This document shows, in pieces, positions 1 through 10,194 of a DNA stretch of 64,000 bases. The DNA comes from Phaseolibacter flectens ATCC 12775. Lineage in GTDB: Bacteria; Pseudomonadota; Gammaproteobacteria; Enterobacterales; Enterobacteriaceae. The notes under the pieces are model-generated. The model saw only the letters and a list, made by a program, of their open reading frames with translations. It had not been told where the DNA came from and ran no database searches. Position 1 is the first letter of the stretch; the number at the start of each line of letters is the position of its first letter. A program made the position numbers and the translations under genes. The DNA lies in NCBI RefSeq assembly GCF_000518745.1, contig NZ_KI912487.1:225242-289241 (forward strand), written 5' to 3'.

Positions 1-537
1 GACTGCGCCTATTGCTTGCTCAGTCAGTTCTTGTTCAGCAGGCAAATAAATGAGGCGTGCCTCCAAGTCAAAGCCTCCACCATGTATCACCAAACTTTGT
101 TTAAACGTCTGAGCATCGTTTTTATCAAGCCAACGCATCAGTTCGCTACAGGATAACCACTGTTCGATCCCTGTATGCATGATTGTCGATAACGGCTGTT
201 GCAATAAATGTAAGGCGGCAGGGTTCGCTTGCTCAATTTGCCCTTTTACATTGACCGATAACACCGGTTGAGGAATGGCGTCCAACAGCGCGGATAAAAA
301 ACGGCCGCCACTCTCTGAAGGCATATAACTGGCTGTACGGACATCGATTACCCCTTTTGTTTGACGGATCTCGGTCATTAATGAAGAGAAAAGATCAAAC
401 GGGATGGGTCGGAATCGTAGCCAAATCCGCTTTTCACGGATTTCGATTCCATATAAATCGATTTCTTTCGCAACTAGTAAATCCAATAACTCATGAGCCA
501 GGCCAAGGCGGTCCTGACAAAAAATCTCTAAGCGCAT
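1..537 (-). CDS. tyrR: Transcriptional regulator TyrR, N-terminal part (runs off left edge)
   Basis: The reverse strand from an ATG at 537 reads open to the window edge for 179 codons. The product starts MRLEIFCQDRLGLAHELLDL and continues with the MPSES and PVLSVN segments that match the start of E. coli TyrR. The visible part covers the ACT domain (about residues 1-75) and the beginning of the PAS domain (about 78 on). The AAA+ and helix-turn-helix parts lie outside. TyrR controls aromatic amino acid synthesis and transport genes with Tyr, Phe or Trp as effectors. A TTAAGGATTG ribosome site precedes the start. The gene is divergent from sapA, with ryhB between them. Confidence 0.93.
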   Translation of the reverse strand, partial: MRLEIFCQDRLGLAHELLDLLVAKEIDLYGIEIREKRIWLRFRPIPFDLFSSLMTEIRQTKGVIDVRTASYMPSESGGRFLSALLDAIPQPVLSVNVKGQIEQANPAALHLLQQPLSTIMHTGIEQWLSCSELMRWLDKNDAQTFKQSLVIHGGGFDLEARLIYLPAEQELTEQAIGAV

Positions 538-767
538 GATGCAATCCTTAACAGGCTGACTCCACTCATCATACTGCAGGTCTGGTCACAACTAAAGTGC
601 GACTGTCAACAAAGATTGACAGCAGCTATCGCTAGCTAAATCGTGACAACATAGCGGTGTCCTTACCCATTAAATCGTTAGCAGTCTGGTAATCAATACA
701 AAGACAGAGTAATAACGATTATTACATTGATAAGCTAATATATAAGCAAGTAAAAGGCAGGCATGAT

Positions 768-796
768 AAAAAAAAGCCCGTAATTAAGAGACGGGC
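768..796 (-). terminator. Rho-independent terminator of ryhB
   Basis: On the minus strand the hairpin GCCCGT-9 nt-ACGGGC (796-791 pairing with 781-776) is followed by eight T residues (775-768). This is the Hfq-binding type of sRNA terminator. An A-run on the other side (797-801) could make it work weakly in both directions. Confidence 0.9.
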
Positions 797-842
797 AAAA
801 ATTGACAATGTGAGCAATGTGAGTCGCGCTGTCTAGCGAAAC
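769..842 (-). ncRNA. ryhB: RyhB iron-stress small RNA
   Basis: On the minus strand between a Fur-box promoter and a strong terminator lies a short transcript. Its centre carries CTCACATTGCTCACATTG, nearly the same as the conserved pairing core of E. coli RyhB (CGACATTGCTCACATTGC). A small 5' hairpin (CGCT-agac-AGCG) precedes the core, as in RyhB stem 1. RyhB acts with Hfq to repress mRNAs of iron-using proteins (sdh, sod, Fe-S genes) when iron is scarce. The predicted start is near 842 (7 nt after the -10 box), giving about 74 nt, shorter than the 90 nt E. coli RNA. No reading frame explains this conservation. What is seen is core, promoter, operator and terminator; the function is inferred from family. 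Confidence 0.9.
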
Positions 843-848
843 AAGGAC

Positions 849-877
849 ATAGTATTGCAAATAATTATCAATATCAA
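849..877 (-). promoter_or_regulatory. ryhB sigma-70 promoter
   Basis: On the minus strand TTGATA (877-872) is separated by exactly 17 nt from TACTAT (854-849). This is a near-consensus promoter firing toward ryhB. The Fur palindrome covers the -35 box and most of the spacer. Confidence 0.85.
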
Positions 878-896
878 TCATTATTGATAATTATTT
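859..896. promoter_or_regulatory. Fur box (perfect 15-bp inverted repeat)
   Basis: AAATAATTATCAATA (859-873) and its exact reverse complement (882-896) flank an 8-bp centre; AATCATTAT at 876-884 matches the core of the Fur consensus. It overlaps the ryhB promoter, so iron-loaded Fur should repress ryhB. It lies about 125 bp before sapA, so an effect on sap is possible but not needed to explain it. Confidence 0.85.
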
Positions 897-1021
897 ACAT
901 CCTGTTACGTTCAACACCTTGCCGCCTTAGTGCGACTCGCCGATTTAATGCATTGAGCATTTGGGTACTATCCATGATTTCATGTAAACTGGATCTATAA
1001 TAAAATCCGTCACTGAGAGCT

Positions 1022-2644
1022 ATGAGCAAATTATTAATTGTTGCACTAACTGGTCTAAGCTTGCTGACCTGCTATCGCACTTCCTCTGCCGCTGAAACCG
1101 AGAACAGTAAAGGCTTTGTTTACTGTGTCAGTGGAGAACTGGATAGCTTCAATCCTCAGTTATCCAGTGCAGGACTGAATGTAGAAACCCTCGCGACGCA
1201 GCTTTATAACCGATTGCTGACTGTCGATCCCTTGACCTATCGTTTATTGCCGGAATTGGCTGAAAAATGGAAAATCACGGATAATGGTCGGCGCATCCTC
1301 TTTTATTTACGCCATGATGTGGCTTTCCATCGTCTCGGTTGGTTTACACCTCATCGTATGATGAATGCTGATGATGTCGTTTTCAGTTTTAGCCGTATGT
1401 TTAATAAGCAGGATCCTTGGCATCAAGTCGGGGGAGGAAATTACCCTTATTTTGATAGTTTAAAACTGGCTGACAATATACAAAGTATTAAAAAAATCAG
1501 TCACTCCGTGGTTGAGTTTACACTAAAGCAACCGGATTCCGCGTTTTTATGGCATATTGCAACCAACTATGCCCCCATACTTTCTGCTGAATATGCGCAG
1601 AAACTTGAACAACAGGATCAGCAGCAACTGATGGATACTTATCCTGTCGGCACGGGTCCATTTATGCTGGCCAGTTACCGCGCAGGGCAATTTATCCGAT
1701 TAGTTCGTAACCCTCATTATTGGAAAGGCCAGCCAGAACCTGAACAAGTTGTGATTGATATCGGCACTGGCGGCACGGGCAGATTATCCAAATTACTCAC
1801 TGGAGAATGTGATATTCTTGCTTATCCGGCAGCCAGTCAGTTGACGGTACTGCGTGATGATGCCAGACTCCGAATGAGTTTAAGGCCGGGTATGAATACG
1901 GCCTATCTGGCATTTAATACCAGTAAACCCCCTTTAAATAATCCGCAAGTGCGTCATGCGTTAGCCCTGGCCATTGATAATGAACGTGTTATGAACTCAA
2001 TTTATTATGGGACAGCAGAAACTGCCGCCTCCATCTTACCAAGAGCATCTTGGGCTTATGATGCCATTGCGAAAGTGACTGCCTATTCTCCTGATAAGGC
2101 GCGAGACCGACTTAAACAGCTTGGCATGGAAGCGTTACATCTTAAAATGATGGTGCCAATGCGTGCACAGCCGTGGAACCCCAGCCCCCTTAAGATGGCC
2201 GAGTTACTGCAAGCGGATCTCGGTCGAGCCGGCGTTCAAGTTGATATTATTCCGGTAGAAGGCCGTAATCTTGAAAGTAAATTGATGAACAATGATCACG
2301 ATTTATCTTTGGTCGGTTGGGCGACTGACAGTAATGACCCCGATAGTTTTTTTCGCCCTATTCTCAGTTGCGCCGCGATCGATTCACAAACCAATTACAG
2401 CCATTGGTGCGATCCAAAATTTGATTTACTCCTTGAATCAGCTCGACGTAGTCAGCAACTCTCTGAACGTATCGATGATTACCATCGTGCTCAGCAATTG
2501 CTGGCTGATACTCTGCCGGTACTGCCTTTGGCTTCCTCTCTACAACTGTTAGCCTACCGTTCTGATATTCAGGGCTTAGTCTTAAGCCCTTTTGGCAATG
2601 CCTCTCTTGCTGGGGTTTCTCGTGATAGCGGGAAGGAAAATTAA
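1022..2644 (+). CDS. sapA: SapA, periplasmic peptide-binding protein of the Sap ABC transporter
   Basis: This 540-residue protein has a signal peptide (hydrophobic [14 protein letters not shown], cleavage near residue 24) and an SBP family 5 (OppA/DppA-like) body. Motifs include [20 protein letters not shown] and the TGPFML segment. Length and order match E. coli SapA. The Sap system binds antimicrobial peptides or heme in some pathogens and has been linked to putrescine export in E. coli, so the substrate is open. It is first in the sapABCDF operon; sapB starts 2 nt after its stop. The start has a purine-rich GAGAG stretch before it. Confidence 0.93.
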   Translation: MSKLLIVALTGLSLLTCYRTSSAAETENSKGFVYCVSGELDSFNPQLSSAGLNVETLATQLYNRLLTVDPLTYRLLPELAEKWKITDNGRRILFYLRHDVAFHRLGWFTPHRMMNADDVVFSFSRMFNKQDPWHQVGGGNYPYFDSLKLADNIQSIKKISHSVVEFTLKQPDSAFLWHIATNYAPILSAEYAQKLEQQDQQQLMDTYPVGTGPFMLASYRAGQFIRLVRNPHYWKGQPEPEQVVIDIGTGGTGRLSKLLTGECDILAYPAASQLTVLRDDARLRMSLRPGMNTAYLAFNTSKPPLNNPQVRHALALAIDNERVMNSIYYGTAETAASILPRASWAYDAIAKVTAYSPDKARDRLKQLGMEALHLKMMVPMRAQPWNPSPLKMAELLQADLGRAGVQVDIIPVEGRNLESKLMNNDHDLSLVGWATDSNDPDSFFRPILSCAAIDSQTNYSHWCDPKFDLLLESARRSQQLSERIDDYHRAQQLLADTLPVLPLASSLQLLAYRSDIQGLVLSPFGNASLAGVSRDSGKEN

Positions 2645-2646
2645 CC

Positions 2647-3612
2647 ATGATCATATTTATTCTGCGACGGATCCTATTATTGATAGTGACCATTTTTCTT
2701 CTCTCAATCTTGGGTTTCAGTCTTTGTTTCATTCCGGCTCATGCGCCATTGCATGACGTCAATGTCATTAATGCTTTTGGCTTCTGGTACAAAGGGCTTT
2801 TGCAGCTTGATTTTGGGCTATCTAGCGTGAATAGCCAGCCGATACTGACCCAAATTCAAGAATTCTTTCCTGCAACAATCGAACTCTGCCTGATGGCGTT
2901 TTCCTTAGCCTTATTTTTAGGGATCCCTCTCGGCATTGTCGCTGCACTGAATAAGCAAAAATGGGCAGATAAAATTATCAGCAACTTGGCGTTGTTGGGA
3001 TTTTCAGTCCCCATCTTCTGGTTAGCCCTGTTATTAACCTTATTATTTTCGTTAACATTGGGCTGGCTGCCAGTCTCCGGCCGACTGGATTTGCTTTATT
3101 CAATTCCCTATCTCACCGGCTTTAGCTTTATTGACCTCTTTTTAATGCACTCAGAACATAAGGTGTTAATATTAAAAAGCTTAGTGTTACATTTGATCCT
3201 CCCTGTTGCCACGCTCTGTGTCGCCCCACTGACCGAAGTGGTTAAATTGACCAGAAACAGTACCCTGGATGTGATTGAAAAAGGCTATATCAAAGCGGCA
3301 GTCACTCGGGGCTTGTCCCGTTTTACGGTGGTACGGCGTCATGTGTTACACAATGCCATCCCGCCGATTATTCCCCATCTCGGCCTGCAATTTGCCATTA
3401 TGCTCAGTCTCACAATGATCACCGAAGCGGTATTTAATTGGCCCGGTCTCGGACTGTGGTTACTCACTGCGATCCGTCAACAAGATTATGCGTCTGTTTC
3501 GACGGGGGTGATGGTCATGGGTTCCCTTGTAGTTCTGGTGAATACTGTGTCAGATATTTTAGGGGCAGTCTTGAATCCATTAAAGCATAAGGAATGGTAT
3601 GCCGGCCGATAA
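2647..3612 (+). CDS. sapB: SapB, inner-membrane permease of the Sap transporter
   Basis: This 321-residue membrane protein has about six hydrophobic segments. The DppB-type permease signature (EAA loop) lies around residues 215-245 (KAAVTRGLS through NAIPP). The length equals that of E. coli SapB. It pairs with SapC to form the channel. The ribosome site AAGGAAAATTAACC lies in the tail of sapA, and the 3' end overlaps sapC by 14 nt, so translation is probably coupled. Confidence 0.93.
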   Translation: MIIFILRRILLLIVTIFLLSILGFSLCFIPAHAPLHDVNVINAFGFWYKGLLQLDFGLSSVNSQPILTQIQEFFPATIELCLMAFSLALFLGIPLGIVAALNKQKWADKIISNLALLGFSVPIFWLALLLTLLFSLTLGWLPVSGRLDLLYSIPYLTGFSFIDLFLMHSEHKVLILKSLVLHLILPVATLCVAPLTEVVKLTRNSTLDVIEKGYIKAAVTRGLSRFTVVRRHVLHNAIPPIIPHLGLQFAIMLSLTMITEAVFNWPGLGLWLLTAIRQQDYASVSTGVMVMGSLVVLVNTVSDILGAVLNPLKHKEWYAGR

Positions 3613-4489
3613 CATTTACCAAGAACAGCAGCTACCAGGGACTTTTTTACGAGCTTGGCGACTTTTCTATCATGATACTGCGGCAATGGTCGGTTTTTAT
3701 GGTGTCAGTGTTTTATTCTTGCTTTGCCTATTTGGCCGTATGATTGCTCCTTACGATGTGGATTTTCAATTTTCAGGTTATCAACTGTTGCCGCCTTCTT
3801 GGTCACGGTACGGCGAAGTCTCCTTTTTTCTGGGGACGGATGACTTAGGACGCGATGTGATGAGTCGCTTATTATCGGGCGTACCTGCCACTATTGGTTG
3901 TGCGCTCCTCGTGACATTGGCTTCAACCCTTTGTGCGCTCGCAATGGGGATCACCGCAGGCATCACACGTGGACTGCGTTCCACCTTGTTAAATCATGTT
4001 CTTGACCCCTTATTAGCCCTACCTTCAATATTGATTGCGATTATTGTGACCGCGTTTATCGGTAGTAGTTTATTCCATGCCATGATTGCTGTTTGGTTGG
4101 CGGTGACGCCTAGGCTGGTTAGAGCTATCTATCTGGCGATCCATGATGAGATGTCGAAAGATTATGTCACGGCCTGTCGTCTAGATGGCGCCAGTCGCTG
4201 GCAAATATTCACTGAAGCAATGATGCCGAATGTCTTGCCGATTTTCATCACTGAATTAACTCGCGGCCTATCCCTCGCCATCCTCGATATTGCCGCCTTA
4301 GGCTTTCTCGGATTAGGAGCACAACATCCCTCTTCTGAGTGGGGAGCAACCTTAGGTGATGCCTTGGATCTCATTTATGTCGCACCTTGGACAGTGATGT
4401 TGCCCGGTTTAGCCTTAACCTGTTCAATCATCGTGATTAACTTGTTTGGTGAGGGTATTCGTCGCGCAATCGAAGCCGGAGTCCGATAA
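3599..4489 (+). CDS. sapC: SapC, inner-membrane permease of the Sap transporter
   Basis: This 296-residue protein is a DppC-type permease. It has an N-terminal membrane helix (about residues 28-50), the [17 protein letters not shown] motif typical of this half of oligopeptide permeases, and an EAA loop ([13 protein letters not shown]). Length matches E. coli SapC. The start overlaps sapB and its last base is the first base of sapD's ATG, so the operon is tightly packed. Confidence 0.93.
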   Translation: MPADNIYQEQQLPGTFLRAWRLFYHDTAAMVGFYGVSVLFLLCLFGRMIAPYDVDFQFSGYQLLPPSWSRYGEVSFFLGTDDLGRDVMSRLLSGVPATIGCALLVTLASTLCALAMGITAGITRGLRSTLLNHVLDPLLALPSILIAIIVTAFIGSSLFHAMIAVWLAVTPRLVRAIYLAIHDEMSKDYVTACRLDGASRWQIFTEAMMPNVLPIFITELTRGLSLAILDIAALGFLGLGAQHPSSEWGATLGDALDLIYVAPWTVMLPGLALTCSIIVINLFGEGIRRAIEAGVR

Positions 4490-5484
4490 TGGCCTTAATT
4501 GATATCAGAAATCTCACCATTGAATTCCTGAGTGGCGATCAGCCGATTAAAGCGGTGGATCGCGTCAGTATGACCCTTCATGAAGGGGAAATTCGTGGTC
4601 TGGTTGGTGAGTCCGGCTCCGGAAAAAGCCTGATTGCTAAAGCGATTTGTGGTGTCACCTCCGATAACTGGCGTGTCACCGCTGACAGAATGCGTTTCCG
4701 GGATATCGATTTATTACACCTGAGTCCCCTTGCGCGCCGACACCTGATTGGCCAGCATATTTCCATGATTTTTCAGGAGCCTCAAGCTTGTCTCGATCCT
4801 TCTGAAACTGTCGGGCGTCAACTTCGTCAGGCGATCGCTCCCCATACATTCAAAGGGCGTTGGTATCAACGATTTTGGTGGTGGCGTAAACAACGGGCTA
4901 TTGAGTTACTGCACCGTGTAGGAATTAAAAATCATCATCATATTATGCGTTGTTTCCCTTACGAATTAACTGAAGGGGAATGCCAAAAAGTGATGATTGC
5001 CATCGCCTTGGCCACACAGCCCCAATTACTTATCGCCGATGAACCGACCAATGCTATGGAAGCAACAACTCAAGCGCAAATTTTTCGGTTGTTGCGCCAG
5101 TTAAATCAGAATAATGGTATGACCATCCTGTTGATTAGCCATGATTTACGATCACTCAGCCAATGGTCAGATCGCATTGATGTGATGTATTGTGGTCAGA
5201 CCGTTGAGTCTGCTGTCAGCTCGGCACTGATGAGCAAACCTAGGCATCCCTATACTCAAGCTTTGATTCGATCGATGCCTGATTTTAGCCGCCCTTTGTT
5301 GCACAAAAGTCGATTAAACACCTTATCGGGGTCGATCCCTTCATTGGAAAACCTGCCAATCGGTTGCCGCTTGGGACCGAGATGTCCTTATGGTCAACGA
5401 CAATGTCTCATTCGACCCAAGCTTGAAGGCAATAAAGGACACGTCTTTGCCTGCCATTTTCCTTTGAATATGGAAAACAATTAA
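4489..5484 (+). CDS. sapD: SapD, ATPase of the Sap transporter
   Basis: This 331-residue ABC ATPase has Walker A GESGSGKS (about residue 40), a Q-loop ([11 protein letters not shown]), Walker [11 protein letters not shown] and the switch histidine in LLISHD. The signature motif reads LTEGECQ instead of LSGGQ, which is normal for SapD. The C-terminal oligopeptide-transporter domain ([15 protein letters not shown]) is present. E. coli SapD also supports Trk potassium uptake. It sits between sapC (1-nt overlap) and sapF (no gap). Confidence 0.93.
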   Translation: MALIDIRNLTIEFLSGDQPIKAVDRVSMTLHEGEIRGLVGESGSGKSLIAKAICGVTSDNWRVTADRMRFRDIDLLHLSPLARRHLIGQHISMIFQEPQACLDPSETVGRQLRQAIAPHTFKGRWYQRFWWWRKQRAIELLHRVGIKNHHHIMRCFPYELTEGECQKVMIAIALATQPQLLIADEPTNAMEATTQAQIFRLLRQLNQNNGMTILLISHDLRSLSQWSDRIDVMYCGQTVESAVSSALMSKPRHPYTQALIRSMPDFSRPLLHKSRLNTLSGSIPSLENLPIGCRLGPRCPYGQRQCLIRPKLEGNKGHVFACHFPLNMENN

Positions 5485-6303
5485 GTGGACATTTTACTTG
5501 AAGCCAGAAACCTACGTAAAACGTGGACGTACAAAACCGGGTTGTTTCACACTCAACATGTGGAGGCGGTGCAAGATATCAGCTTTATCTTACGTGAAAA
5601 ACAAACTTTAGCCATCATTGGTGAAAATGGCTCAGGTAAATCAACGTTAGCTAAAATGCTCAGTGGCATGGTGGTGCCGACCTCGGGGCAACTCAGCATT
5701 CGAGGAATACCCCTTAAATTTGGGGATTATCATTATCGAAGCCAGCATATTCGCATGATTTTTCAAGACTCATCGACCTCACTGAACCCCAGACAACGGA
5801 TAAGCCAAATCCTTGAATTACCGTTAAAACTGAATACGCCGTTGACTGCAGAACAACGAGAGAAACAGGTGATTGCCACTTTAAAAAAAGTGGGGTTACT
5901 GGGTGATCATGCCGGGTATTACCCCCATATGCTGGCACCGGGACAACGACAGCGGGTCGCGTTGGCTCGTGCATTGATGCTTGACCCTAAGGTGATTATT
6001 GCAGATGAAGCTTTAGCTTCACTGGATATGAGTATGCGTTCTCAATTAATCAATTTGATGCTAGAACTGCAAGATAAAGAAGGGCTATCCTATATTTATG
6101 TTACTCAGCATTTGGGTTTGATGAAACATATCAGTGATCAGGTTTTAGTGATGCATCAAGGTCAGGTAGTGGAACGGGGTGGCACGGCAGATGTGCTTGC
6201 CGCACCTTTACATGATGTGACGAAAAAACTGATCAGTAGCCACTTTGGTGAGGCGTTGTCAGCGGATGCTTGGCGAAATCATCAAGAAGAGATGCACTTT
6301 TAA
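5485..6303 (+). CDS. sapF: SapF, second ATPase of the Sap transporter
   Basis: This 272-residue ABC ATPase starts at a GTG directly after the sapD stop. It has Walker A GENGSGKS, signature LAPGQRQR (the SapF variant of LSGGQ), Walker B VIIADEALA and the H-loop YVTQH. The sequence follows E. coli SapF to the end (HFGEALSADAWR). It forms the heterodimeric motor with SapD. No clear terminator follows; fabI starts 114 nt downstream with its own ribosome site. Confidence 0.92.
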   Translation: MDILLEARNLRKTWTYKTGLFHTQHVEAVQDISFILREKQTLAIIGENGSGKSTLAKMLSGMVVPTSGQLSIRGIPLKFGDYHYRSQHIRMIFQDSSTSLNPRQRISQILELPLKLNTPLTAEQREKQVIATLKKVGLLGDHAGYYPHMLAPGQRQRVALARALMLDPKVIIADEALASLDMSMRSQLINLMLELQDKEGLSYIYVTQHLGLMKHISDQVLVMHQGQVVERGGTADVLAAPLHDVTKKLISSHFGEALSADAWRNHQEEMHF

Positions 6304-6417
6304 TTACAACACTTATCAGCAGTTCAGAGTCGTGTTAGAATGACACCAAGTATGGTGCGTCTACGCGCTAGGTCACCACTCACCGTCATTTTAGCGATTT
6401 TAATTAAGGATTTTAAT

Positions 6418-7206
6418 ATGAGTTTTCTTTCCGGCAAACGCATTCTTATTACTGGTGTTGCCAGTAAACTCTCGATTGCTTGGGGTATCGCGCAAGCGAT
6501 GCATAAGCAAGGTGCAGAACTGGCCTTTACTTATCAAAATGATAAATTAAAAGGACGGGTTGAAGAGTTTGCTAAAGAACTGGGCTCAGAGATTGTCCTC
6601 CCTTGTGATGTCGCCGAAGACCAAAGTATTACTGATTTATTCAGTGAATTAGCGAAAGTCTGGCCATCTTTTGATGGTTTTGTGCATTCCATTGGTTTTG
6701 CCCCTGCTGATCAACTTGATGGGGATTACGTTAATGCCGTTACGCGGGAAGGTTTTAAAATAGCTCATGATATCAGTGCTTACAGTTTTGTCGCGATGGC
6801 TAAAGCCTGTCGTGCTATGCTTAATCCAGGTGCAAGCTTACTGACACTGTCTTATCTGGGTGCTGAGCGTGCAATCCCTAATTATAACGTGATGGGACTG
6901 GCTAAAGCGTCTCTCGAAGCCAACGTGCGCTATATGGCTAATGCCATGGGACCAGACAGTGTGAGAGTCAACGGCATCTCTGCGGGACCAATTCGTACCC
7001 TTGCCGCCTCTGGTATTAAAGATTTTCGTAAAATGCTTTCTCATTGTGAATCGGTTACACCTTTACGTCGTACTGTTACCACAGAAGATGTGGGTAACTC
7101 TGCCGCTTTCTTATGCTCAGATTTATCAGCAGGTATTACGGGTGAGGTTATTCACGTTGATGGCGGCTTTAGTATTGCGGCCATGAATGAACTGGAACTG
7201 AAATAG
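6418..7206 (+). CDS. fabI: Enoyl-[acyl-carrier-protein] reductase (NADH)
   Basis: FabI reduces trans-2-enoyl-ACP with NADH in the last step of each fatty acid elongation cycle. The start at 6418 gives 262 residues, the E. coli length, beginning [18 protein letters not shown], with AAGGATTTTAAT in front; an upstream in-frame start at 6340 adds 26 residues unlike any FabI. Visible motifs are the NAD-binding GVASKLS, HSIGFAP (Gly93 position, a diazaborine/triclosan site), and the catalytic Tyr146, Tyr156 and Lys163 region ([19 protein letters not shown]). The gene is single, with a terminator just after it. Confidence 0.96.
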   Translation: MSFLSGKRILITGVASKLSIAWGIAQAMHKQGAELAFTYQNDKLKGRVEEFAKELGSEIVLPCDVAEDQSITDLFSELAKVWPSFDGFVHSIGFAPADQLDGDYVNAVTREGFKIAHDISAYSFVAMAKACRAMLNPGASLLTLSYLGAERAIPNYNVMGLAKASLEANVRYMANAMGPDSVRVNGISAGPIRTLAASGIKDFRKMLSHCESVTPLRRTVTTEDVGNSAAFLCSDLSAGITGEVIHVDGGFSIAAMNELELK

Positions 7207-7213
7207 TGCATAA

Positions 7214-7243
7214 AACAGGTGTCTATTGACACCTGTTTTTTTG
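7214..7243 (+). terminator. Rho-independent terminator after fabI
   Basis: AACAGGTGTC (7214-7223) and GACACCTGTT (7228-7237) form a perfect 10-bp stem with a TATT loop, running into a T tract. It ends the sap/fabI transcription unit. Confidence 0.93.
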
Positions 7244-7405
7244 TTCTGGATCCAGCCTACCGTTGGATTTTGATTCCTGTCCATCAATGACCCGTGTTTT
7301 CTGTCTGTTGTCAATTATGCATCGATAACGATAAAGCAGAAGACAATAAAATTGTTTAAGTCCCACGACTTAAATCCAATACAATCTCCCCCAGACGAAA
7401 ATATT

Positions 7406-9340
7406 ATGTTTCAAGATAACCCGCTGCTGGCGCAGCTTAAACAAACATTGCACGACAAAACACCCCGCGTAGAAGGCGTGGTTAAAGGCACCGATAAAGG
7501 TTTTGGCTTTCTTGAAGTGGAAGGCGGCAAAAGCTATTTCATTGCGCCACCCCAGATGAAAAAAGTGATGCATGGTGACAAAATTACCGCCACGCTGCAT
7601 AGCAATAAAGATAAAGAGAATGCGGAACCTGAAACATTAATTGAACCCTTTCTCAATCGTTTTGTTGGTAAAATTCAGAAAAAAGATGACCGTTTATCAA
7701 TTATTCCGGATCATCCTCTGTTGAAAGAAGCGATCCCCTGTCGTTGTGTCAAGGAATTACAACACGATTGTCAACAGGGAGATTGGGTGATTGCAGAGAT
7801 GAAAAGGCACCCGCTGAAAGGGGATCGTAATTTTCATGCTGATGTCACTGAGTTTATTACCGCAGAGGACGATCCTCGAGTGCCTTGGTGGGTGACACTT
7901 GCACATCATCATCTAGGAAGAACGGCCCCAGAATCAGCATTACCCCAACAGATACCAGACACCCTGCCACGTATTGATCTAACTGATCGATGTTTTATTA
8001 CCATTGACAGTGCCAGTACAGAAGACATGGATGATGCGCTGTCAATTGAACAATTAGCCAACGGCCACTTAAAGCTGACCGTTGCCATTGCCGATCCGAC
8101 TGCTTGGATCAGTGAAGGCAGTGAGCTGGATCGTATTGCTGCCGATCGCGCCTTTACTAATTACTTGCCTGGCTTTAATATCCCCATGCTGCCACGAGAG
8201 CTGTCAGATAATTTATGCTCTCTGATGCCTAACCAACAACGCCCCGTTCTGGCCTGCCATATTATTGTGGATCAGACTGGCTTGACTCAAGGTCGCTGTG
8301 AATTTTTTGCTGCAACCATTGAATCAAAAGCCAAATTGAATTACGACGAGGTATCTGACTGGCTCGAACAGGTTGGTGTGTGGCAGCCTCCCTCAACCGA
8401 AATTGCAGAACAGCTGACGTTATTACAGCGCTTTACTCAGCTTCGCTATCAATGGCGGACTGAAAATGCACTCGTCTTTAAAGATCGTCCTGATTATAAA
8501 TTTGTTTTGGGCGAAAAAGGTGACGTGTTGGATATCGTGGTTGAGCCACGGCGAACAGCCAATCGTCTAGTGGAAGAAGCCATGATCAGTGCCAATATTG
8601 CCGCGGCTGAAATACTCAGTCAGGATATTGGGTATGGTATATTTAATGTGCATAATGGCTTTGACTCGATAAATGCAGAACAAGCCGTTGCAGTGCTGAA
8701 AGCACACGAGGTCTCCGTTGATGCAGCTGAATTGGTGACGTTGGAGGGGTTTAAATCCTTACGCAAGCAGTTAGACAATCTACCAACTCAATTTTTAGAT
8801 AGTCGCATCAGACGTTTTCAAACCTTCGCCGAGATTACCACCACACCTGGGCCTCACTTCGGTATGGGCTTACCCTGCTATGCAACCTGGACTTCACCAA
8901 TTCGTAAATACGGTGATATGATAAATCATCGATTGTTGAAAGCGAAACTCGCCGGTGCGAAAACCCAACAACCGGAAAATGAGATCGCGACTCGAATGAC
9001 GGAGCGTAGAAGACAGCACCGAATGGCAGAGCGTGATGTCGCCAACTGGTTGTACTCGCAATTCCTCAATCAATATGCGGGCACCGATAAAAAGTTTAGT
9101 GCTGAGATTGTTGATATCAGTCGTGGCGGAATGCGAGTTCGTCTGCTCGATAATGGCGCCAGCGCTTTTGTGCCAGCCCCTTTTCTCCATGCTGTCAGAG
9201 ATGAGCTAGTCTGTAGTCAAGAAAATGGCACTGTCCAAATTAAAGGGGATGTACGTTATCGTGTTACTGATGTGATTAATGTCACTCTTGCTGAAATTCG
9301 CCTAGCGACCCGAAGTATTGTTGCTCGACCTTTCAGTTAA
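7406..9340 (+). CDS. rnb: Exoribonuclease II (RNase II)
   Basis: RNase II degrades single-stranded RNA 3' to 5'. Starting at 7406 ([17 protein letters not shown]) gives 644 residues, the E. coli length; the longer frame from 7352 adds 18 unrelated residues. Cold-shock domains fill residues 1-180, the catalytic RNB domain about 190-520 with [13 protein letters not shown] (the Asp cluster that binds Mg), and an S1 domain at the end ([17 protein letters not shown]). It is monocistronic, with a hairpin 30 bp after the stop. A scrap of its 3' end is repeated at 9493. Confidence 0.96.
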   Translation: MFQDNPLLAQLKQTLHDKTPRVEGVVKGTDKGFGFLEVEGGKSYFIAPPQMKKVMHGDKITATLHSNKDKENAEPETLIEPFLNRFVGKIQKKDDRLSIIPDHPLLKEAIPCRCVKELQHDCQQGDWVIAEMKRHPLKGDRNFHADVTEFITAEDDPRVPWWVTLAHHHLGRTAPESALPQQIPDTLPRIDLTDRCFITIDSASTEDMDDALSIEQLANGHLKLTVAIADPTAWISEGSELDRIAADRAFTNYLPGFNIPMLPRELSDNLCSLMPNQQRPVLACHIIVDQTGLTQGRCEFFAATIESKAKLNYDEVSDWLEQVGVWQPPSTEIAEQLTLLQRFTQLRYQWRTENALVFKDRPDYKFVLGEKGDVLDIVVEPRRTANRLVEEAMISANIAAAEILSQDIGYGIFNVHNGFDSINAEQAVAVLKAHEVSVDAAELVTLEGFKSLRKQLDNLPTQFLDSRIRRFQTFAEITTTPGPHFGMGLPCYATWTSPIRKYGDMINHRLLKAKLAGAKTQQPENEIATRMTERRRQHRMAERDVANWLYSQFLNQYAGTDKKFSAEIVDISRGGMRVRLLDNGASAFVPAPFLHAVRDELVCSQENGTVQIKGDVRYRVTDVINVTLAEIRLATRSIVARPFS

Positions 9341-9370
9341 CTTAACAACGCAACGCTGCATTTAACCTAA

Positions 9371-9395
9371 ATCCATCTCCTTTCTGGGGATGGAT
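9371..9395 (+). terminator. Hairpin after rnb
   Basis: ATCCATCTCC and GGGGATGGAT pair into a 10-bp stem (one G-U pair) around TTTCT. There is no T run after it, so termination would be weak or Rho-assisted, or it may just protect the mRNA end. Confidence 0.5.
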
Positions 9396-9492
9396 CACCC
9401 GACGATTGCAATAAATATTCTAATCACTGATTTTGCCCGTGAAAGTCTGTCAGAAAAACACTATCACATGACATATTATTTCAACAATGGGC

Positions 9493-9532
9493 CAGTCTGT
9501 AGTAAAAAATAGCACTGTCCAATTTAAAGGGG
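9493..9532 (+). repeat. Degenerate copy of the rnb 3' end
   Basis: The stretch AGTCTGTAGT...CACTGTCCAATTTAAAGGGGA repeats rnb bases 9209-9250 with a 2-nt deletion and a few changes. In rnb this encodes [14 protein letters not shown]. The copy has no open frame and lies directly before a decayed lipase copy, so it is a duplication scar. Confidence 0.8.
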
Positions 9533-9592
9533 AATTGGTACCAATATAGCCTCGATTTTAGATATCGAAGATCAATAGAATTATCGAATAAA

Positions 9593-9890
9593 ATGAGTAA
9601 GAAAGAGGTTAATGCTGCATCGTCAAACCGGCTATTTACATTAATAATTGGCGCCAATGATCTTGCGCTTTCTAAAAATACACCGGATATCGTCAGTGGC
9701 CGATTCAAATCTGCCTTATTTTTGCTGATGAATTACGGTATAAACTGTGGGCCATTTGAGAAGAGCCCCCAATACCAGATCGAACCATTAGGGACTCATT
9801 GAAATCCAGATGTGACTTCGACACCCGATTATACGAAATTTCAACCTGAACAAATTGCAAGGTCTATTTCAATACACCTCAATAAAATCC
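9593..9890 (+). pseudogene. Decayed paralogue of the downstream GDSL phospholipase
   Basis: A 69-codon open frame (9593-9802) encodes NRLFTLIIGANDLALSKN followed by VSGRFKSALFLLMNYG. This aligns with LFTVITGGNDLAQTNI and ISARIKIALNVLVLNG in the intact enzyme at 10195. After the stop at 9802 the same frame goes on as NPDVTSTPDYTKFQPEQIA, matching the intact VPDITKSPYYTDYRPNLIE. The N-terminal catalytic block with GDSL and the C-terminal DxxH block are missing. It is a dead fragment, not a separate small gene. Confidence 0.85.
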
Positions 9891-10194
9891 AATAAAACTG
9901 TCTATTAATATTAATTCACTGGAATTTTTTGGATTGATTTAAATTATATGATTATAAATATGATGATACTTTAAGAAAAGCTTACACTTTAGTTAATAGC
10001 TGGGATATTTACTCTGGTTAATTAAATATTAACTGTTTGATTAATATCTATTTTAATATTATTTCTTATTTTTTGTGAAAGTCTCATTGATCGATGAATG
10101 AAAAAAAACAATAATTACATTTCATTAATTATTTTAAATTTTACTCTTACTTATCATTTTAACTTCGACTTTATTAATCGCGTAGGACATGGTT

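Noticed and set aside
2292..2732. Open frames on both strands over the sapA end
   Set aside because: They overlap the clear sapA frame, have no ribosome site and look like translation of the opposite strand or a shifted frame.
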